Positions 1 to 9,307 of a stretch of 29,898 nucleotides of DNA are shown here, piece after piece. A program made the position numbers and the translations under genes. How positions within the stretch are numbered: position 1 is the first letter of the stretch; the number at the start of each line of letters is the position of its first letter. The notes below the pieces were generated by a model. That model was not told where the DNA came from, searched no databases, and was given only the letters and a program-made list of their open reading frames with translations. The stretch comes from JAKPCT01 sp029553165 (GTDB lineage Bacteria; Bacillota; UBA4882; UBA8346), in NCBI GenBank assembly GCA_035359995.1, contig DAORZT010000035.1:1-29898 (forward strand). The letters are read 5' to 3'.

Positions 1-1346
1 TGGTACGTCTGCGGGAACATATCGACCGGTTGGACTTCCAGCGTCTGATACCCTAATTCCGCAAGTAACTTCAGGTCGCGGGCCAGCGTTGCTGGGTTGC
101 AGCTAACATAGACAATCTTCGCTACCTCCGCATCGGCCAAACTCTTTAAAACACTGGCCTCGCAACCGGCGCGGGGTGGGTCGACCGTGGCTACATCGAT
201 CTTAATCCCCTGTTTTAATAAATCAGGCAAAACAACTTCGGTCTTTCCAACGCTAAAATCAACATTAGTGATCTTATTTACAGCCGCATTTTCCGCAGCA
301 TCCCTGATCGCTTCCGGGATCACCTCGATTCCATAAACCCATTTTGCCCTCCTGGCCAAAAAAAGGCTTAGACTCCCCACGCCACAATAAGCGTCAACTA
401 CAGTTTCCGTCCCTTTTAAGCCAGCGTAGTCGACTGCTTTCTGATACAAGACTTCAGTCTGGACCGGATTAACCTGAAAGAAAGACCGGGGCGAGATCTT
501 AAACCGCAATCCGCCAATCTCGTCATTGATTGTGGCCGTCCCTCCTAAAACCCTGGTCTCTTTGCCCAAAATCGTATTACCCCTGGTGAGATTGATATTT
601 TGGACTACGCTCTTGATCGCCGGAAAACTCGCCATCAGGTCATGGGCCAGCTGTCCACCGGCCGGAAACTCTACTCCATTGGCGATTAACACCACCATGA
701 TCTCACCTGTTTTGAATCCCTTACGGATTAACACATGACGTAAAAAGCCGCTTCCGGTCTGCTCATTATAGGCTGAAAGCTGATATTGCTCCACTAAGTC
801 TTTTACCTTCTTAGCAATCTGGTTCGTGACCGCCGTCTGCAACCAGCAATCATACCCCGCCACAATTTGATGCGTCCCTTTTCGGTAAAAGCCCATTGCT
901 AAACTTCCATCAACCATCCCCACCGGGTATTGCACTTTATTACGGTAATACCATGGTTCCGGCATTCCCAGTGTTGCATGGACTGTTACGTCATTCAAAC
1001 CGCCAATCCGTTCCAAAGCAGTGACTACCTGTTCCCGTTTCATCCTTAATTGCGCCTGATAATCAAGGTGTTGCAACTGGCAACCGCCACATTCACCATA
1101 AATAGCACACATCGGTTCCGTCCGTTCAGCGGACTGCGATTCGATCCTTACAATTGCTGCCCGGGCATAATTCTTCTTCACTTCGGTAACCCTGGCAATA
1201 ATCTGCTCTCCTTGTAACGCACCGGGGACAAAGATCGTCAGACCTTCAAACCGTCCAACCCCTTCGCCCTCATGCCCATAATTATCAATATTTAATTCGA
1301 TCAGTTGATCCACTACTACCGGTAATTGACTTGATTGCTGCTTCAT
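1..1346 (-). CDS. rlmD: 23S rRNA (uracil-5-)-methyltransferase, RlmD/RumA type (3' end cut by window)
   Basis: I translated this by hand because it runs off the left edge. It transfers methyl groups from SAM to uracil C5 in 23S rRNA. The protein starts MKQQSSQLPVVVDQLIELNI, with a TRAM domain at about residues 10-65. Cysteines C80, C86 and C89 in a CxxxxxCGGC motif are the expected 4Fe-4S ligands. Further on are a SAM motif (DAYCGVGSLSLFLA) and the nucleophile motif VSCNP, and the visible end reads DMFPQTY, close to the family C-terminus. About 448 codons are present, so only a few are missing. The ATG at 1346 follows GGGGAAG at good spacing. The exporter gene upstream is separated by a terminator, and this gene has its own promoter. 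The family is clear. Which uracil (RlmD, RlmC or RlmCD type) cannot be settled from sequence, so the symbol is tentative. Confidence 0.9.
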   Translation of the reverse strand, partial: MKQQSSQLPVVVDQLIELNIDNYGHEGEGVGRFEGLTIFVPGALQGEQIIARVTEVKKNYARAAIVRIESQSAERTEPMCAIYGECGGCQLQHLDYQAQLRMKREQVVTALERIGGLNDVTVHATLGMPEPWYYRNKVQYPVGMVDGSLAMGFYRKGTHQIVAGYDCWLQTAVTNQIAKKVKDLVEQYQLSAYNEQTGSGFLRHVLIRKGFKTGEIMVVLIANGVEFPAGGQLAHDLMASFPAIKSVVQNINLTRGNTILGKETRVLGGTATINDEIGGLRFKISPRSFFQVNPVQTEVLYQKAVDYAGLKGTETVVDAYCGVGSLSLFLARRAKWVYGIEVIPEAIRDAAENAAVNKITNVDFSVGKTEVVLPDLLKQGIKIDVATVDPPRAGCEASVLKSLADAEVAKIVYVSCNPATLARDLKLLAELGYQTLEVQPVDMFPQTY

Positions 1347-1377
1347 CAAAACTTCCCCAATTTTAGTTTATTATTTA

Positions 1378-1406
1378 ATTATATCCAAAAACACCTTTTA
1401 AAACAA
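1378..1406 (-). promoter_or_regulatory. Sigma-A-type promoter for the rRNA methyltransferase gene
   Basis: On the minus strand TTGTTT (1406-1401) lies 17 bases before a perfect TATAAT (1383-1378). It sits between the exporter terminator and the methyltransferase start, where a promoter is needed. The -35 box matches only partly. Confidence 0.55.
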
Positions 1407-1439
1407 ATAAAACAGCCATTCGGCTTTGACTGAATGGCT
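1401..1439 (-). terminator. Intrinsic terminator after the ABC exporter
   Basis: Minus strand: AGCCATTC (1439-1432) pairs with GAATGGCT (1421-1414), followed by GTTTTATTTGTTTT. It lies 15 bases beyond the exporter stop codon. The T-run overlaps the -35 region of the next promoter. Confidence 0.8.
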
Positions 1440-1454
1440 TTAGACAGACGGTTT

Positions 1455-3191
1455 TTAATCTTCAACCTTGAACTGGACTTCATAAAGCTGTTTGTACAAT
1501 CCGCCTTTTGCTAACAGTTCCTGATGATTACCCGACTCAACAATTCTCCCTTCTTTAAGCACCAAAATTTTATCCGCCCGTTTAACCGTTGAGAGCCGAT
1601 GCGCAATAACGATAATCGTGCGGCTGCCTGCTAACTCCTGGATCGCTTGCTGGATCTTTGCTTCAGTCTCTACATCTACTGCAGCAGTCGCCTCATCCAA
1701 GATTAAAATCGGCGTATCCCGCAGCACCGCCCTGGCAATCGATAAGCGCTGTTTCTGCCCTCCGGACAATTTGACGCCCCGCTCACCAATTACGGTATCA
1801 TAGCCTTCCGGAAGCTCAACAATAAAATCATGCGCCCGGGCAATCATCGCGGCACGGATAATATCTTCCTGTGACGCTTCTTTACTACCATAAGCGATGT
1901 TTTCGGCTACCGTACCATTAAATAAGAAGACATCCTGTAATACAATACTGATCTGATTACGTAATGATGTTAAAGACAATTTTTTCAAATCAATCCCGTC
2001 AAGTAGAATACTACCGAAAACCGGATCATAAAATCGGGCAATCAGACTGATCACCGTTGTTTTTCCGACTCCGGTCGGGCCTACCAGTGCAACCATCTCG
2101 CCCTGCTTCGCGGTAAAACTGACCTCTTTCAAAACCGGCGCTGACTCAAGATAATGAAAACTGACATTTTGAAACTCAATCTCACCTTTAGCTTGGCTAA
2201 GATTGATCGCATCCTTGCTATCACTAATATCTGGCTCGGTATCCAGTACTTCAAAGACCCGCTCGGCGCCAACGATCGCCTGTTGTAAATCTTCGGTCAC
2301 CCGCGCCAAAGTAGTAATTGGCTGATAAAACAGGTTTAAATACAGCAGAAAAGCAACCACATCAGCAACCGGCAACCGGTTATTCAAGGCCAGCCAGCCA
2401 CCAAAACCGACAACAATTACTGTCCCAAAAGAGCTGAACGCTTCAACCGCCGGATGAAAGATGGCACTCTGTTTCAAGGCATACAGTACCGAATTTGCAT
2501 AGCTATCCGAATTTCTCTTGATCCTTTTGCGTTCCCGGGGTTGTTGGTTAAACACCTGGATCTCTTTCATCCCCGAAATATTATCCTGTAAGGTTGCATT
2601 TAATACCGCCAAATCCTTTTGGGCTTTGTTAAAATTGGGACGAATCTTCTTCGCAAAATACCAGCCACCAAATACTAAAAACGGGATCGGAATCAAAGTT
2701 AATAGCGCCAGTGATGCATTCATCACAAATAAAATGACTGTAACTCCAACAATCACTAAAACATTAGTAATCAGATCTGGGACCGCATGCGCAATCAACA
2801 GTTCAAATGTTGCGGTATCATTGACTGTCCGTGACATCAGCTGTCCGGTCTGTTTATCATGGTAATAGCGCAACGATAGCTTTTGCAAATGATCATAAAC
2901 AATTACCCGCATATCCGATACCAATTTCCAAGCAGCCACATGCCCCAGATAATTGTTTAAATATCTAAAGACCGCCCTTAAGCAATAAGTTACGATCAAA
3001 ATTATTACCAGATACCACACCTTACTCATTGACTGCTTAACCGAATCAACAGTCAAGATCGTCATCAACTCCCTGATTAACCAGGGACTGACTAAATTAG
3101 CGCCTGTAATTAACAGCAGACTGACACCGGATATTATTAGATAACCCCAATATGGTCGGGCATATTTAAGCAGACGGATAATGTTTTTCAT
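1455..3191 (-). CDS. MsbA-like ABC exporter, fused membrane and ATPase domains
   Basis: This is a half-size exporter of 578 residues that should work as a homodimer in the cytoplasmic membrane, pumping a lipid, drug or peptide outward. The transmembrane domain spans about residues 1-310. The ATPase domain shows Walker A GPTGVGKTT (371-379), signature LSGGQ (475-479), Walker B ILILDE (495-500) and the switch histidine H531, all intact, so both sites of a homodimer should be active. The frame is open up to a GTG at 3251. The ATG at 3191 is preferred because AAGGGA precedes it by nine bases and because the predicted transcript starts near 3252. It appears to be a single-gene unit with an extended -10 promoter and its own terminator. 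The substrate cannot be told from sequence; sugar-cluster membership is unlikely because a plus-strand lipoprotein gene intervenes. Confidence 0.9.
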   Translation of the reverse strand: MKNIIRLLKYARPYWGYLIISGVSLLLITGANLVSPWLIRELMTILTVDSVKQSMSKVWYLVIILIVTYCLRAVFRYLNNYLGHVAAWKLVSDMRVIVYDHLQKLSLRYYHDKQTGQLMSRTVNDTATFELLIAHAVPDLITNVLVIVGVTVILFVMNASLALLTLIPIPFLVFGGWYFAKKIRPNFNKAQKDLAVLNATLQDNISGMKEIQVFNQQPRERKRIKRNSDSYANSVLYALKQSAIFHPAVEAFSSFGTVIVVGFGGWLALNNRLPVADVVAFLLYLNLFYQPITTLARVTEDLQQAIVGAERVFEVLDTEPDISDSKDAINLSQAKGEIEFQNVSFHYLESAPVLKEVSFTAKQGEMVALVGPTGVGKTTVISLIARFYDPVFGSILLDGIDLKKLSLTSLRNQISIVLQDVFLFNGTVAENIAYGSKEASQEDIIRAAMIARAHDFIVELPEGYDTVIGERGVKLSGGQKQRLSIARAVLRDTPILILDEATAAVDVETEAKIQQAIQELAGSRTIIVIAHRLSTVKRADKILVLKEGRIVESGNHQELLAKGGLYKQLYEVQFKVED

Positions 3192-3258
3192 AATAAATAA
3201 TCCCTTCATACAACTGCAGATATCAAGATAATATAACCTGCTAATTTGCACATTTTAA

Positions 3259-3267
3259 ATTATAGCA
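3259..3267 (-). promoter_or_regulatory. Extended -10 promoter for the ABC exporter
   Basis: Minus strand TGCTATAAT (3267-3259) is a perfect extended -10 element (TGn plus TATAAT). No strong -35 box is seen, as is usual for this class. The implied transcription start near 3252 leaves a leader of about 60 bases before the ATG at 3191. Confidence 0.55.
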
Positions 3268-3352
3268 TCATACTCAACGTTTAAATCATATACTAATTTA
3301 TCATAGTTAATTTATAACTTTGTATTAATTTTTCGTAAAAATAGAGAATTTC

Positions 3353-3381
3353 TTGGATATCCTTAGCAAATATATTATAAA
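3353..3381 (+). promoter_or_regulatory. Sigma-A-type promoter for the small lipoprotein gene
   Basis: TTGGAT (3353-3358) and TATAAA (3376-3381) are separated by 17 bases. The expected transcript start is about 20 bases before the ATG at 3408, leaving room for the TTGGAGG ribosome-binding site. Confidence 0.55.
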
Positions 3382-3407
3382 TTTATTAATATTTTGGAGG
3401 ATTTATT

Positions 3408-3887
3408 ATGAAATTCAAGTTCGGAATATTACTTTGCTTAATTGTAACTTTAATTATTTCAGGATGCGGTGGCGGTGGAAGTAAAAGTGGTAATAAAAGC
3501 AATCAGGTTGCTAATGCAAATGATAGTTTGATTAATGAAGTAGTCGCTACATATTGTCGTGCAATTAAGGAAAAAGATTATGATACAATAGTTAGTTGTG
3601 CGGTTTACCCTTTTACTATTGTTAATAATAATAAGAAACAATCTTTTGATACTCCAGAGATATTCAAAGAATTACTTCAACAACAATTAAAAGATCAATC
3701 AATATACAAATATGAACCGACTTTAATTAAAATAAATTATTCTCAGAATAATCAATTAGCTAACGCTCTCTATAAAATTAAATATGAGAAAGGTATCGAT
3801 GCTCGTTTAGTGAAGACCTCTGAGTTTAAATTGCAATTCGAACTTCAAAAGACAACTGAGGGTTGGAAGTTTAGTAAAATTGAATAA
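3408..3887 (+). CDS. Small secreted lipoprotein of unknown function
   Basis: This 159-residue protein has a short basic start, a hydrophobic stretch and the lipobox ISGC with the cysteine at about residue 20, followed by a glycine/serine/asparagine linker. It should be a lipid-anchored extracytoplasmic protein. The mature part has the rhythm of a small alpha+beta (NTF2/SnoaL-like) domain: a helix (LINEVVATYCRAIKEKDYD) followed by strands, ending in a WKFSKIE strand. That fold assignment is inference. A TTGGAGG ribosome-binding site precedes the ATG. The gene stands alone between its own promoter and terminator, is opposite in strand to both neighbours, and is more AT-rich than they are, so it may be a recent arrival or fast-evolving. 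No function can be assigned. Confidence 0.75.
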   Translation: MKFKFGILLCLIVTLIISGCGGGGSKSGNKSNQVANANDSLINEVVATYCRAIKEKDYDTIVSCAVYPFTIVNNNKKQSFDTPEIFKELLQQQLKDQSIYKYEPTLIKINYSQNNQLANALYKIKYEKGIDARLVKTSEFKLQFELQKTTEGWKFSKIE

Positions 3888-3923
3888 TGACCTCATTTTT
3901 ATTAATATTTAGTGTATATTTTT

Positions 3924-3955
3924 AACCTCCAAATAATCTGGAGGTTTTATTTTTT
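3924..3955 (+). terminator. Intrinsic terminator after the lipoprotein gene
   Basis: AACCTCCA (3924-3931) pairs with TGGAGGTT (3939-3946) around a seven-base loop, followed by TTATTTTTT. Nothing else recognisable lies between here and the next terminator at about 4067. Confidence 0.85.
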
Positions 3956-4066
3956 CATCAATACAAATGTGGCGTATTACCAAAAAACTTAATTCAGGCT
4001 AAAGTTAATTTCGCTTGTTTAATGCTATTATTTAACATTATATATCTAATTTAATTATTAAACATA

Positions 4067-4099
4067 TAAAAAAGATAACCGGAATTTCTCCGGCTATCT
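4067..4099 (-). terminator. Intrinsic terminator after cellobiose phosphorylase
   Basis: On the minus strand AGATAGCCGGA (4099-4089) pairs with TCCGGTTATCT (4083-4073) with one G-U pair and a five-base loop, followed by TTTTTT. The plus-strand side is also T-rich, so it may stop transcription from both directions. It ends the beta-glucan cluster. Confidence 0.85.
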
Positions 4100-4122
4100 C
4101 TTCTTTTTTCTGTTATCTAAAA

Positions 4123-6546
4123 TTAGCACTCACACAATACTTCAACGGTTTTAACTCCCGATTTTACAGGAATAACCTTGCCAGCTACTTCTTCACCATC
4201 GACAACTAAGCGATATTTACCGTCACGTTTATTGATAATGGTGATCCGGTACTCAACGCCGCGGTAGATGCGGTTGATCTTTAACTGTTCAAACTCTTTC
4301 GGAATGCAAGGATCAACTACTAAACCGTCAAAATCGGCTCTTACACCTAAGATATGTTGAGTAACTGCAACAAAGTTCCAAGCGGCAGTTCCGGTTAAGA
4401 ATGCGTTTTTAGCTTCACCATGACGTTTAGCATCATCACCGGCAATCATCTGTGAATATACATAAGGCTCCATCCGGTGAATCTCGCTGATATCTTCACG
4501 ATATGCCGGAGCAATCTTTTTGTAGTGCATAAAGGCATCATCCGCACGGTTTACTCTGGTTTCAGCAATTATTACCCATGGGTTGTTATGACAGAAAATA
4601 CCCGCATTTTCTTTGTATCCTGGTGGGTAAGAAGTAATTTCGCCCAACTCTTTATGATACTCGGTATAAGCCGGGTTAACCAACTTGATTCCATGTTCCG
4701 TATCTAAATATTTTTTAACCGAATCAAGTGCTTTTTCAACCAAACCTTGTGCTTGTCCGATTCCGGCCATACCACAGAATCCTTGCGGTTCAATAAAGAT
4801 TCGGCCCTCTTCGTTTTCCTTGCTTCCTACTTTCAGGCCTCGATCATCATAAGCGCGCAAGAACCATTCACCATCATAGCCATGGTCAATTACAGCTTGC
4901 TCCATCCGCGCTACACTAGCCATTACTTTATCAGCTTCATCATTTAAGCCTAATTTTCGACACAATGCCGCATATTCCGGCCCAATATGGACAAACATTC
5001 CGGCGATGAAAACTGATTCTGCAACTTTACCATCTTTATTGGTACAGGTTTGGAATGATTCATCCGGAGTTTCAGAATAACAGTTTAAGTTGAGGCAGTC
5101 ATTCCAGTCAGCTCGGCCAATCAATGGCAGACCGTGCGGACCTAAGTTGTTTTCAACATGCATAATTGAACGACGGAGATGCTCCATTAAACTTGCGGAA
5201 TTATTCGGATCATTATTAAATGGAACATTCTCGTCAAGAATGCTGTAATCACCGGTCTCTTTTATGTAGGCAACTACTGAATAGATCATCCATAGCGGGT
5301 CATCATTAAAGCCGCTTCCAATATCACTGTTACCTTTTTTCGTAAGTGGTTGATATTGGTGATATGCGCTACCGTCCGGGAATTGGGTTGAAGCCAAATC
5401 AATGATCCGTTCCCTGGCCCGTTCGGGGATCATGCTAACAAAACCTAAGATATCCTGGTTCGAGTCTCTGAAGCCCATACCACGACCGATTCCGGACTCA
5501 AAGTAGGAAGCACTTCGCGAGAGATTGAAAGTAACCATGCATTGATACGGATTCCAGATGTTAACCATCCGGTTTAATTTTTCATCCTTACTTTCAAGCT
5601 TGAAGACGGATAATAGTTTTTCCCAGTGATTCTTTAACACTGTAAAAGCTTGTTCAACTTTTTCAGAAGTTGAAAACTCTTTTAAGATATTTTTAGCCTT
5701 TGTTTTGTTGATAACTCCTTTTCGTTCCCATTTTTGATCTCTGGGATTTTCAACATAACCTAAAACGAAGATCAACTCTTGAGTCTCACCAGGAGCCAGG
5801 TTAAGGTTGAAATAATGCGAAGCAATTGGAGCCCAACCATCAGCTACTGAGTTCTTTGGCTGTCCGGCAAATACAACTTCCGGATTATGGAAACCATTGT
5901 ATTTACCTACAAAGCTTTCGCGATCGGTATCAAAACCATCAATTTTACGATTAACACCATAGAATGCAAAATGGTCACGGCGTTCGCGGTACTCTGTTTT
6001 ATGATAAACAGTATTTTCTTCGATCTCAACTTCCCCAGTACTGAAGTTACGTTGGAAGTTAGTCATATCATCATAAGCATTCCATAAGCAAAACTCAACC
6101 ATTGAAAAGAGTTTAATCTGTTTATTGGCATTGCTTTGATTGGTGATAGTCACCCGATGAATCTCACAGTCATAATCCTGTGGTACAAAGAATAAAGTAT
6201 CAACTTTTACATTATTTTTAGTTCCGGTAATTTTGGTATAACCTAATCCGTGGCGGCATTCATATTGATCCAGTTCAGTTTTTACCGGTTGCCAGGTCGG
6301 TGACCAAACGGTACCATTGTCATTAATATAGAAATAACGACCATTGGTATCAGTTGGCACATTGTTATAACGGTAACGCAGAATCCGGCGTAATCTGGCA
6401 TCCTTATAAAAACAGTAACCCCCGGCCGTATTTGAGATCAGACTAAAGAAATTTTGGGTTCCCAAATAGTTAATCCAGGGACTAGGTGTTTGAGGAGTCG
6501 TAATAACATACTCCTTGTTGGCATCATCAAAAAAACCAAATTTCAT
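4123..6546 (-). CDS. cbp: Cellobiose phosphorylase, glycoside hydrolase family 94
   Basis: This cytosolic enzyme splits cellobiose with phosphate into alpha-glucose-1-phosphate and glucose, saving one ATP per disaccharide. At 807 residues it matches the family length (about 800-820). It begins MKFGFFDDANKEYVI, which is typical of cellobiose phosphorylases, and carries the GRGMGFRDSNQD segment (355-366, substrate pocket) and the ADWNDCLNLN segment (479-488) that holds the catalytic aspartate. There is no signal peptide. AGGAGG stands just before the ATG. It is the last gene of the cluster, 92 bases after the GH9 gene, which supplies cello-oligosaccharides. Specificity for cellobiose rather than cellodextrins or laminaribiose is inferred from overall resemblance; biochemical assay would be needed to exclude the latter. 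Confidence 0.93.
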   Translation of the reverse strand: MKFGFFDDANKEYVITTPQTPSPWINYLGTQNFFSLISNTAGGYCFYKDARLRRILRYRYNNVPTDTNGRYFYINDNGTVWSPTWQPVKTELDQYECRHGLGYTKITGTKNNVKVDTLFFVPQDYDCEIHRVTITNQSNANKQIKLFSMVEFCLWNAYDDMTNFQRNFSTGEVEIEENTVYHKTEYRERRDHFAFYGVNRKIDGFDTDRESFVGKYNGFHNPEVVFAGQPKNSVADGWAPIASHYFNLNLAPGETQELIFVLGYVENPRDQKWERKGVINKTKAKNILKEFSTSEKVEQAFTVLKNHWEKLLSVFKLESKDEKLNRMVNIWNPYQCMVTFNLSRSASYFESGIGRGMGFRDSNQDILGFVSMIPERARERIIDLASTQFPDGSAYHQYQPLTKKGNSDIGSGFNDDPLWMIYSVVAYIKETGDYSILDENVPFNNDPNNSASLMEHLRRSIMHVENNLGPHGLPLIGRADWNDCLNLNCYSETPDESFQTCTNKDGKVAESVFIAGMFVHIGPEYAALCRKLGLNDEADKVMASVARMEQAVIDHGYDGEWFLRAYDDRGLKVGSKENEEGRIFIEPQGFCGMAGIGQAQGLVEKALDSVKKYLDTEHGIKLVNPAYTEYHKELGEITSYPPGYKENAGIFCHNNPWVIIAETRVNRADDAFMHYKKIAPAYREDISEIHRMEPYVYSQMIAGDDAKRHGEAKNAFLTGTAAWNFVAVTQHILGVRADFDGLVVDPCIPKEFEQLKINRIYRGVEYRITIINKRDGKYRLVVDGEEVAGKVIPVKSGVKTVEVLCEC

Positions 6547-6603
6547 CTTTCAATCCTCCTGTTTATGATTTAATTACAATTAATTGCTATTTTTTATTAA
6601 CCA

Positions 6604-6619
6604 GATTTCAAGCGAAATC
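6604..6619 (-). repeat. Short inverted repeat between GH9 and cellobiose phosphorylase genes
   Basis: GATTTC (6604-6609) and GAAATC (6614-6619) flank AAGC. No T-run follows, so it is not a usual terminator. It could be an mRNA-stabilising hairpin between the two cistrons or a protein site. It does not match the LacI-type consensus seen upstream of the regulator gene. Confidence 0.4.
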
Positions 6620-6638
6620 CAGAATAAAACTTTGGAAT

Positions 6639-9212
6639 TTACTGTTCAAACGCCATAAAATATCCGGCTAAAAATACCAACGGCGCATTATAATCGATCG
6701 CATACTCATTACAAGCATAAGCCTCAACCCGATCGACATAACCCCTAGGACCTAAACCTTTGGGGTAAGAATTATCCTCAGCATTGGTATTGGGCCCTCC
6801 TACCAACAAACCAGGTAGTTCCTGCTTTGCCGCTACAACCAATCGGTGGTGGGGATAACGGACATAATCAGCGCCAATTCCGGTAATAAATGACTTACTC
6901 AGGCAATTAATTCCTAAAACATAATTTAACTGAGCTTTGGCAGCTTTCAGGTAATCGGTTTTAGCATTAAACTGATAAGCAATTACTAGGTTAACACCAT
7001 TAGCTAAAGCATTTTTATTCGAGGCCCAATTATATTCATCAGGTCGTAACGACACATTATAACCATCTTTTTGGACACGATCAGCAATTGCCTTTGCTTC
7101 CGCATCAACCGCCTTCAGTAACCTTGTCCGTATTTCAACGGGTGTTTTTTCAGCTTTTATTAAAGCATAAACACCCAATGACATCATATTATCCCAGCCG
7201 ATCGGGGAAAATTCAATATTTGACAATAACTGTGTGTCAATCAATTCCAAATAACGGGTTTCACCGGTCAATCGGAATAGTTCGGCAAATGCCCAAAATA
7301 ATTCATCATCTACCGAACCGGTTTTATAGGTACCCGTGTTGCCACTGGAAGCCCAGAATACTTTTCCATGATTCTCAATTAAAAAATTTCCTGCTTTAAT
7401 GGCAGCATCATTAAGTTTTTGGGCATAACCGGGATCTTCATTAGCAAATATTCTGGCCGCCATTGCTGCTGTTCCAGCAAAAATAGCCGTACTTGCCGTA
7501 CTCTTCTCATATATAAAACGGGTTGCCCGATCATCTTCCGGCAGCGCCATTCCGGGGAAATTAGCCGTATTGACTTTATGATAGACCCCGCCATCTTCAT
7601 CCTGCATCTTCAACATCCAATTTAATTCATACTTAATTTCATCGAGAAGATCAGGGAGTTCGTTTCCGGACTCAGGAATATCCAAACTATAATTTTTAAA
7701 CGATATTGGATTGATCTCATATAAAATTAATAACTGTGCAGCGGTCACTCCGGCAGTTGGAATATATTTGCCATAATCTCCGGCATCATGCCAGCCGCCA
7801 GTGACATCCCTGATCACCCTGTTATCATTCACTAATATTGCCTGTCCGTCATGTAAATGGCATTGTTGATGCTTAAGTCCGGTTATTTTGTCATCAATCG
7901 CTACTCCGCACCGTTGTAAGTAATATGAACGCATCGTCGTATAAAAAAGGCTGCTCATCAATTTTTCATTGATATCAAACGCATATGATTCACCAAAATT
8001 AGCAATTACAACTTTATATTTCCCAGGTTTTTTAAATTTAGTGAAGTCACCATAATAATTGAGATCACCGGTGTTTAAGTCTTTTTTGGCACCGGTCAGC
8101 TTTCCCTTAAATACCACTTCATCGGTCAAAACTTCAACAATCTTAAATTCCTTGGTTTTCAATTTATTCTCATTATCAGTAAGTACCAAAAGTTTAGTTT
8201 CGTTTGTCCCATAACCTAACTGGTTGACTTTAATATTTTTCACCGGGAACTCAATCTTCATTACTTCTTTTTCTTTTTCAATCTTAATTGTCTTATTAAG
8301 TTTATTATTATCTATATTAACAACTAATTCTTGAGAAATTGGTTGCAGACTTTCAATCGTAATACCACCATCAACGTCAAGTTCAATTTGTTGTTCTCCA
8401 AAAGTTACCTTTCCAGACCATGGTTTTCCTTGATTCCAAATATAAACACGATGATAGTTTGATGTTTTAAATACTTGAGGAGTTAATATTACCGGTTTTA
8501 AAAGTTCCCGCTCATCTGACGTTATTTTCGCCCTACTCCATACCGCCGGAGTTTGCCAACTCTCACCATTACCAAACCAACACAGTTGCGCGCTGCGTTC
8601 CAGTTCTCCCTTACCGTTATCCAGTGCAAAATCGATCCAGATTACTTGTCCATCGTGGATCTGTTCAATTCCAAAATTAGTTAACGGAATCCTGGCTTCA
8701 ACCTTTGTCCCTGTGGCAGTTTTGATTACTTTAATCTCATACCCTTCTAATTCTTTACCTTTGGTCCATAACCATGTTTGGGGTTCAGTCTCATTCAAAG
8801 CGATTCCAAACTGAAAATTGGCAGGACCATAACTATCCCTTTTTTCCTCATGAAATCCTAAATAGATTTCAATACAATCCCCCTGATAAATCTCATTCCC
8901 AACCTGATTGTTCATACAAGGAGTTGCATCAGTGATCTCCGCAAATAAATAATAATCATTTTTGGTAAAAAATGAATAAATCTTCCCATTAAATTCAGTC
9001 GCTTTTTCACGTTGGCCACGGAAAATTTGGGTATCACTTTCAATAATCGCCGGAATCACAGCGGGCCAATCATTGTTTTCACCATCGATTACAATCTGGT
9101 CATTACTACTTAAGAAAATAGGGAATGGTGATTCTTCATTAGCTGTTATTTTCAATCCAATTAACATAATTAATAAACAAAAGAAGATCATTATTATTGT
9201 TCTTCTTTTCAT
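6639..9212 (-). CDS. Secreted GH9 beta-glucanase (cellulase) with N-terminal CBM9/DOMON-like module
   Basis: This 857-residue exported enzyme should cleave cellulose or other beta-1,4-glucans outside the cell. Order: Sec signal peptide (1-24, cut near KITA/NEES); a beta-sandwich resembling CBM9/DOMON sugar-binding domains (about 37-225, with VIDGENNDWP and IEIYLG); a linker; a CelD-type N-terminal immunoglobulin domain (about 325-415, with VNQLGYG); and the GH9 (alpha/alpha)6 catalytic domain to the end. The catalytic aspartates are in GGWHDAGDYGKY (D476, D479), followed by the HHR signature (788-790) and DRVEAYACNE with the acid E836; all are present. There is no dockerin, CBM3 or anchor, so it is a free secreted enzyme. 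The frame opens at a TTG 24 bases earlier. The ATG at 9212 is chosen because GGGGGT precedes it and it directly begins a basic signal peptide. Whether it is endo- or exo-acting is unknown. Confidence 0.92.
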   Translation of the reverse strand: MKRRTIIMIFFCLLIMLIGLKITANEESPFPIFLSSNDQIVIDGENNDWPAVIPAIIESDTQIFRGQREKATEFNGKIYSFFTKNDYYLFAEITDATPCMNNQVGNEIYQGDCIEIYLGFHEEKRDSYGPANFQFGIALNETEPQTWLWTKGKELEGYEIKVIKTATGTKVEARIPLTNFGIEQIHDGQVIWIDFALDNGKGELERSAQLCWFGNGESWQTPAVWSRAKITSDERELLKPVILTPQVFKTSNYHRVYIWNQGKPWSGKVTFGEQQIELDVDGGITIESLQPISQELVVNIDNNKLNKTIKIEKEKEVMKIEFPVKNIKVNQLGYGTNETKLLVLTDNENKLKTKEFKIVEVLTDEVVFKGKLTGAKKDLNTGDLNYYGDFTKFKKPGKYKVVIANFGESYAFDINEKLMSSLFYTTMRSYYLQRCGVAIDDKITGLKHQQCHLHDGQAILVNDNRVIRDVTGGWHDAGDYGKYIPTAGVTAAQLLILYEINPISFKNYSLDIPESGNELPDLLDEIKYELNWMLKMQDEDGGVYHKVNTANFPGMALPEDDRATRFIYEKSTASTAIFAGTAAMAARIFANEDPGYAQKLNDAAIKAGNFLIENHGKVFWASSGNTGTYKTGSVDDELFWAFAELFRLTGETRYLELIDTQLLSNIEFSPIGWDNMMSLGVYALIKAEKTPVEIRTRLLKAVDAEAKAIADRVQKDGYNVSLRPDEYNWASNKNALANGVNLVIAYQFNAKTDYLKAAKAQLNYVLGINCLSKSFITGIGADYVRYPHHRLVVAAKQELPGLLVGGPNTNAEDNSYPKGLGPRGYVDRVEAYACNEYAIDYNAPLVFLAGYFMAFEQ

Positions 9213-9263
9213 CAGCGCACCCCCTATTACATGCAATAACTCGAATTATACATAAATACTCAC

Positions 9264-9296
9264 AAAAAAAGGGAAGGGTGAAACCCACCCTTCCCT
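9264..9296 (-). terminator. Strong terminator between sugar-binding protein and GH9 genes
   Basis: On the minus strand an 11-bp perfect stem, AGGGAAGGGTG (9296-9286) with CACCCTTCCCT (9280-9270), has a five-base loop and a run of seven T. It should uncouple the GH9 and phosphorylase genes from the transporter operon, apart from read-through. A TATAAT at 9250-9245 could serve a GH9 promoter, but no -35 box fits it. Confidence 0.88.
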
Positions 9297-9307
9297 AGGC
9301 TTATTGC

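Noticed and set aside
3947..4066. AT-rich gap between two terminators
   Set aside because: No frame, repeat or RNA structure beyond the terminators was found.
7088..7625. Open frames on both strands within the GH9 gene, and similar ones across carB, metG and the phosphorylase gene
   Set aside because: They lack ribosome-binding sites and family features and are shadows of the real coding frames.
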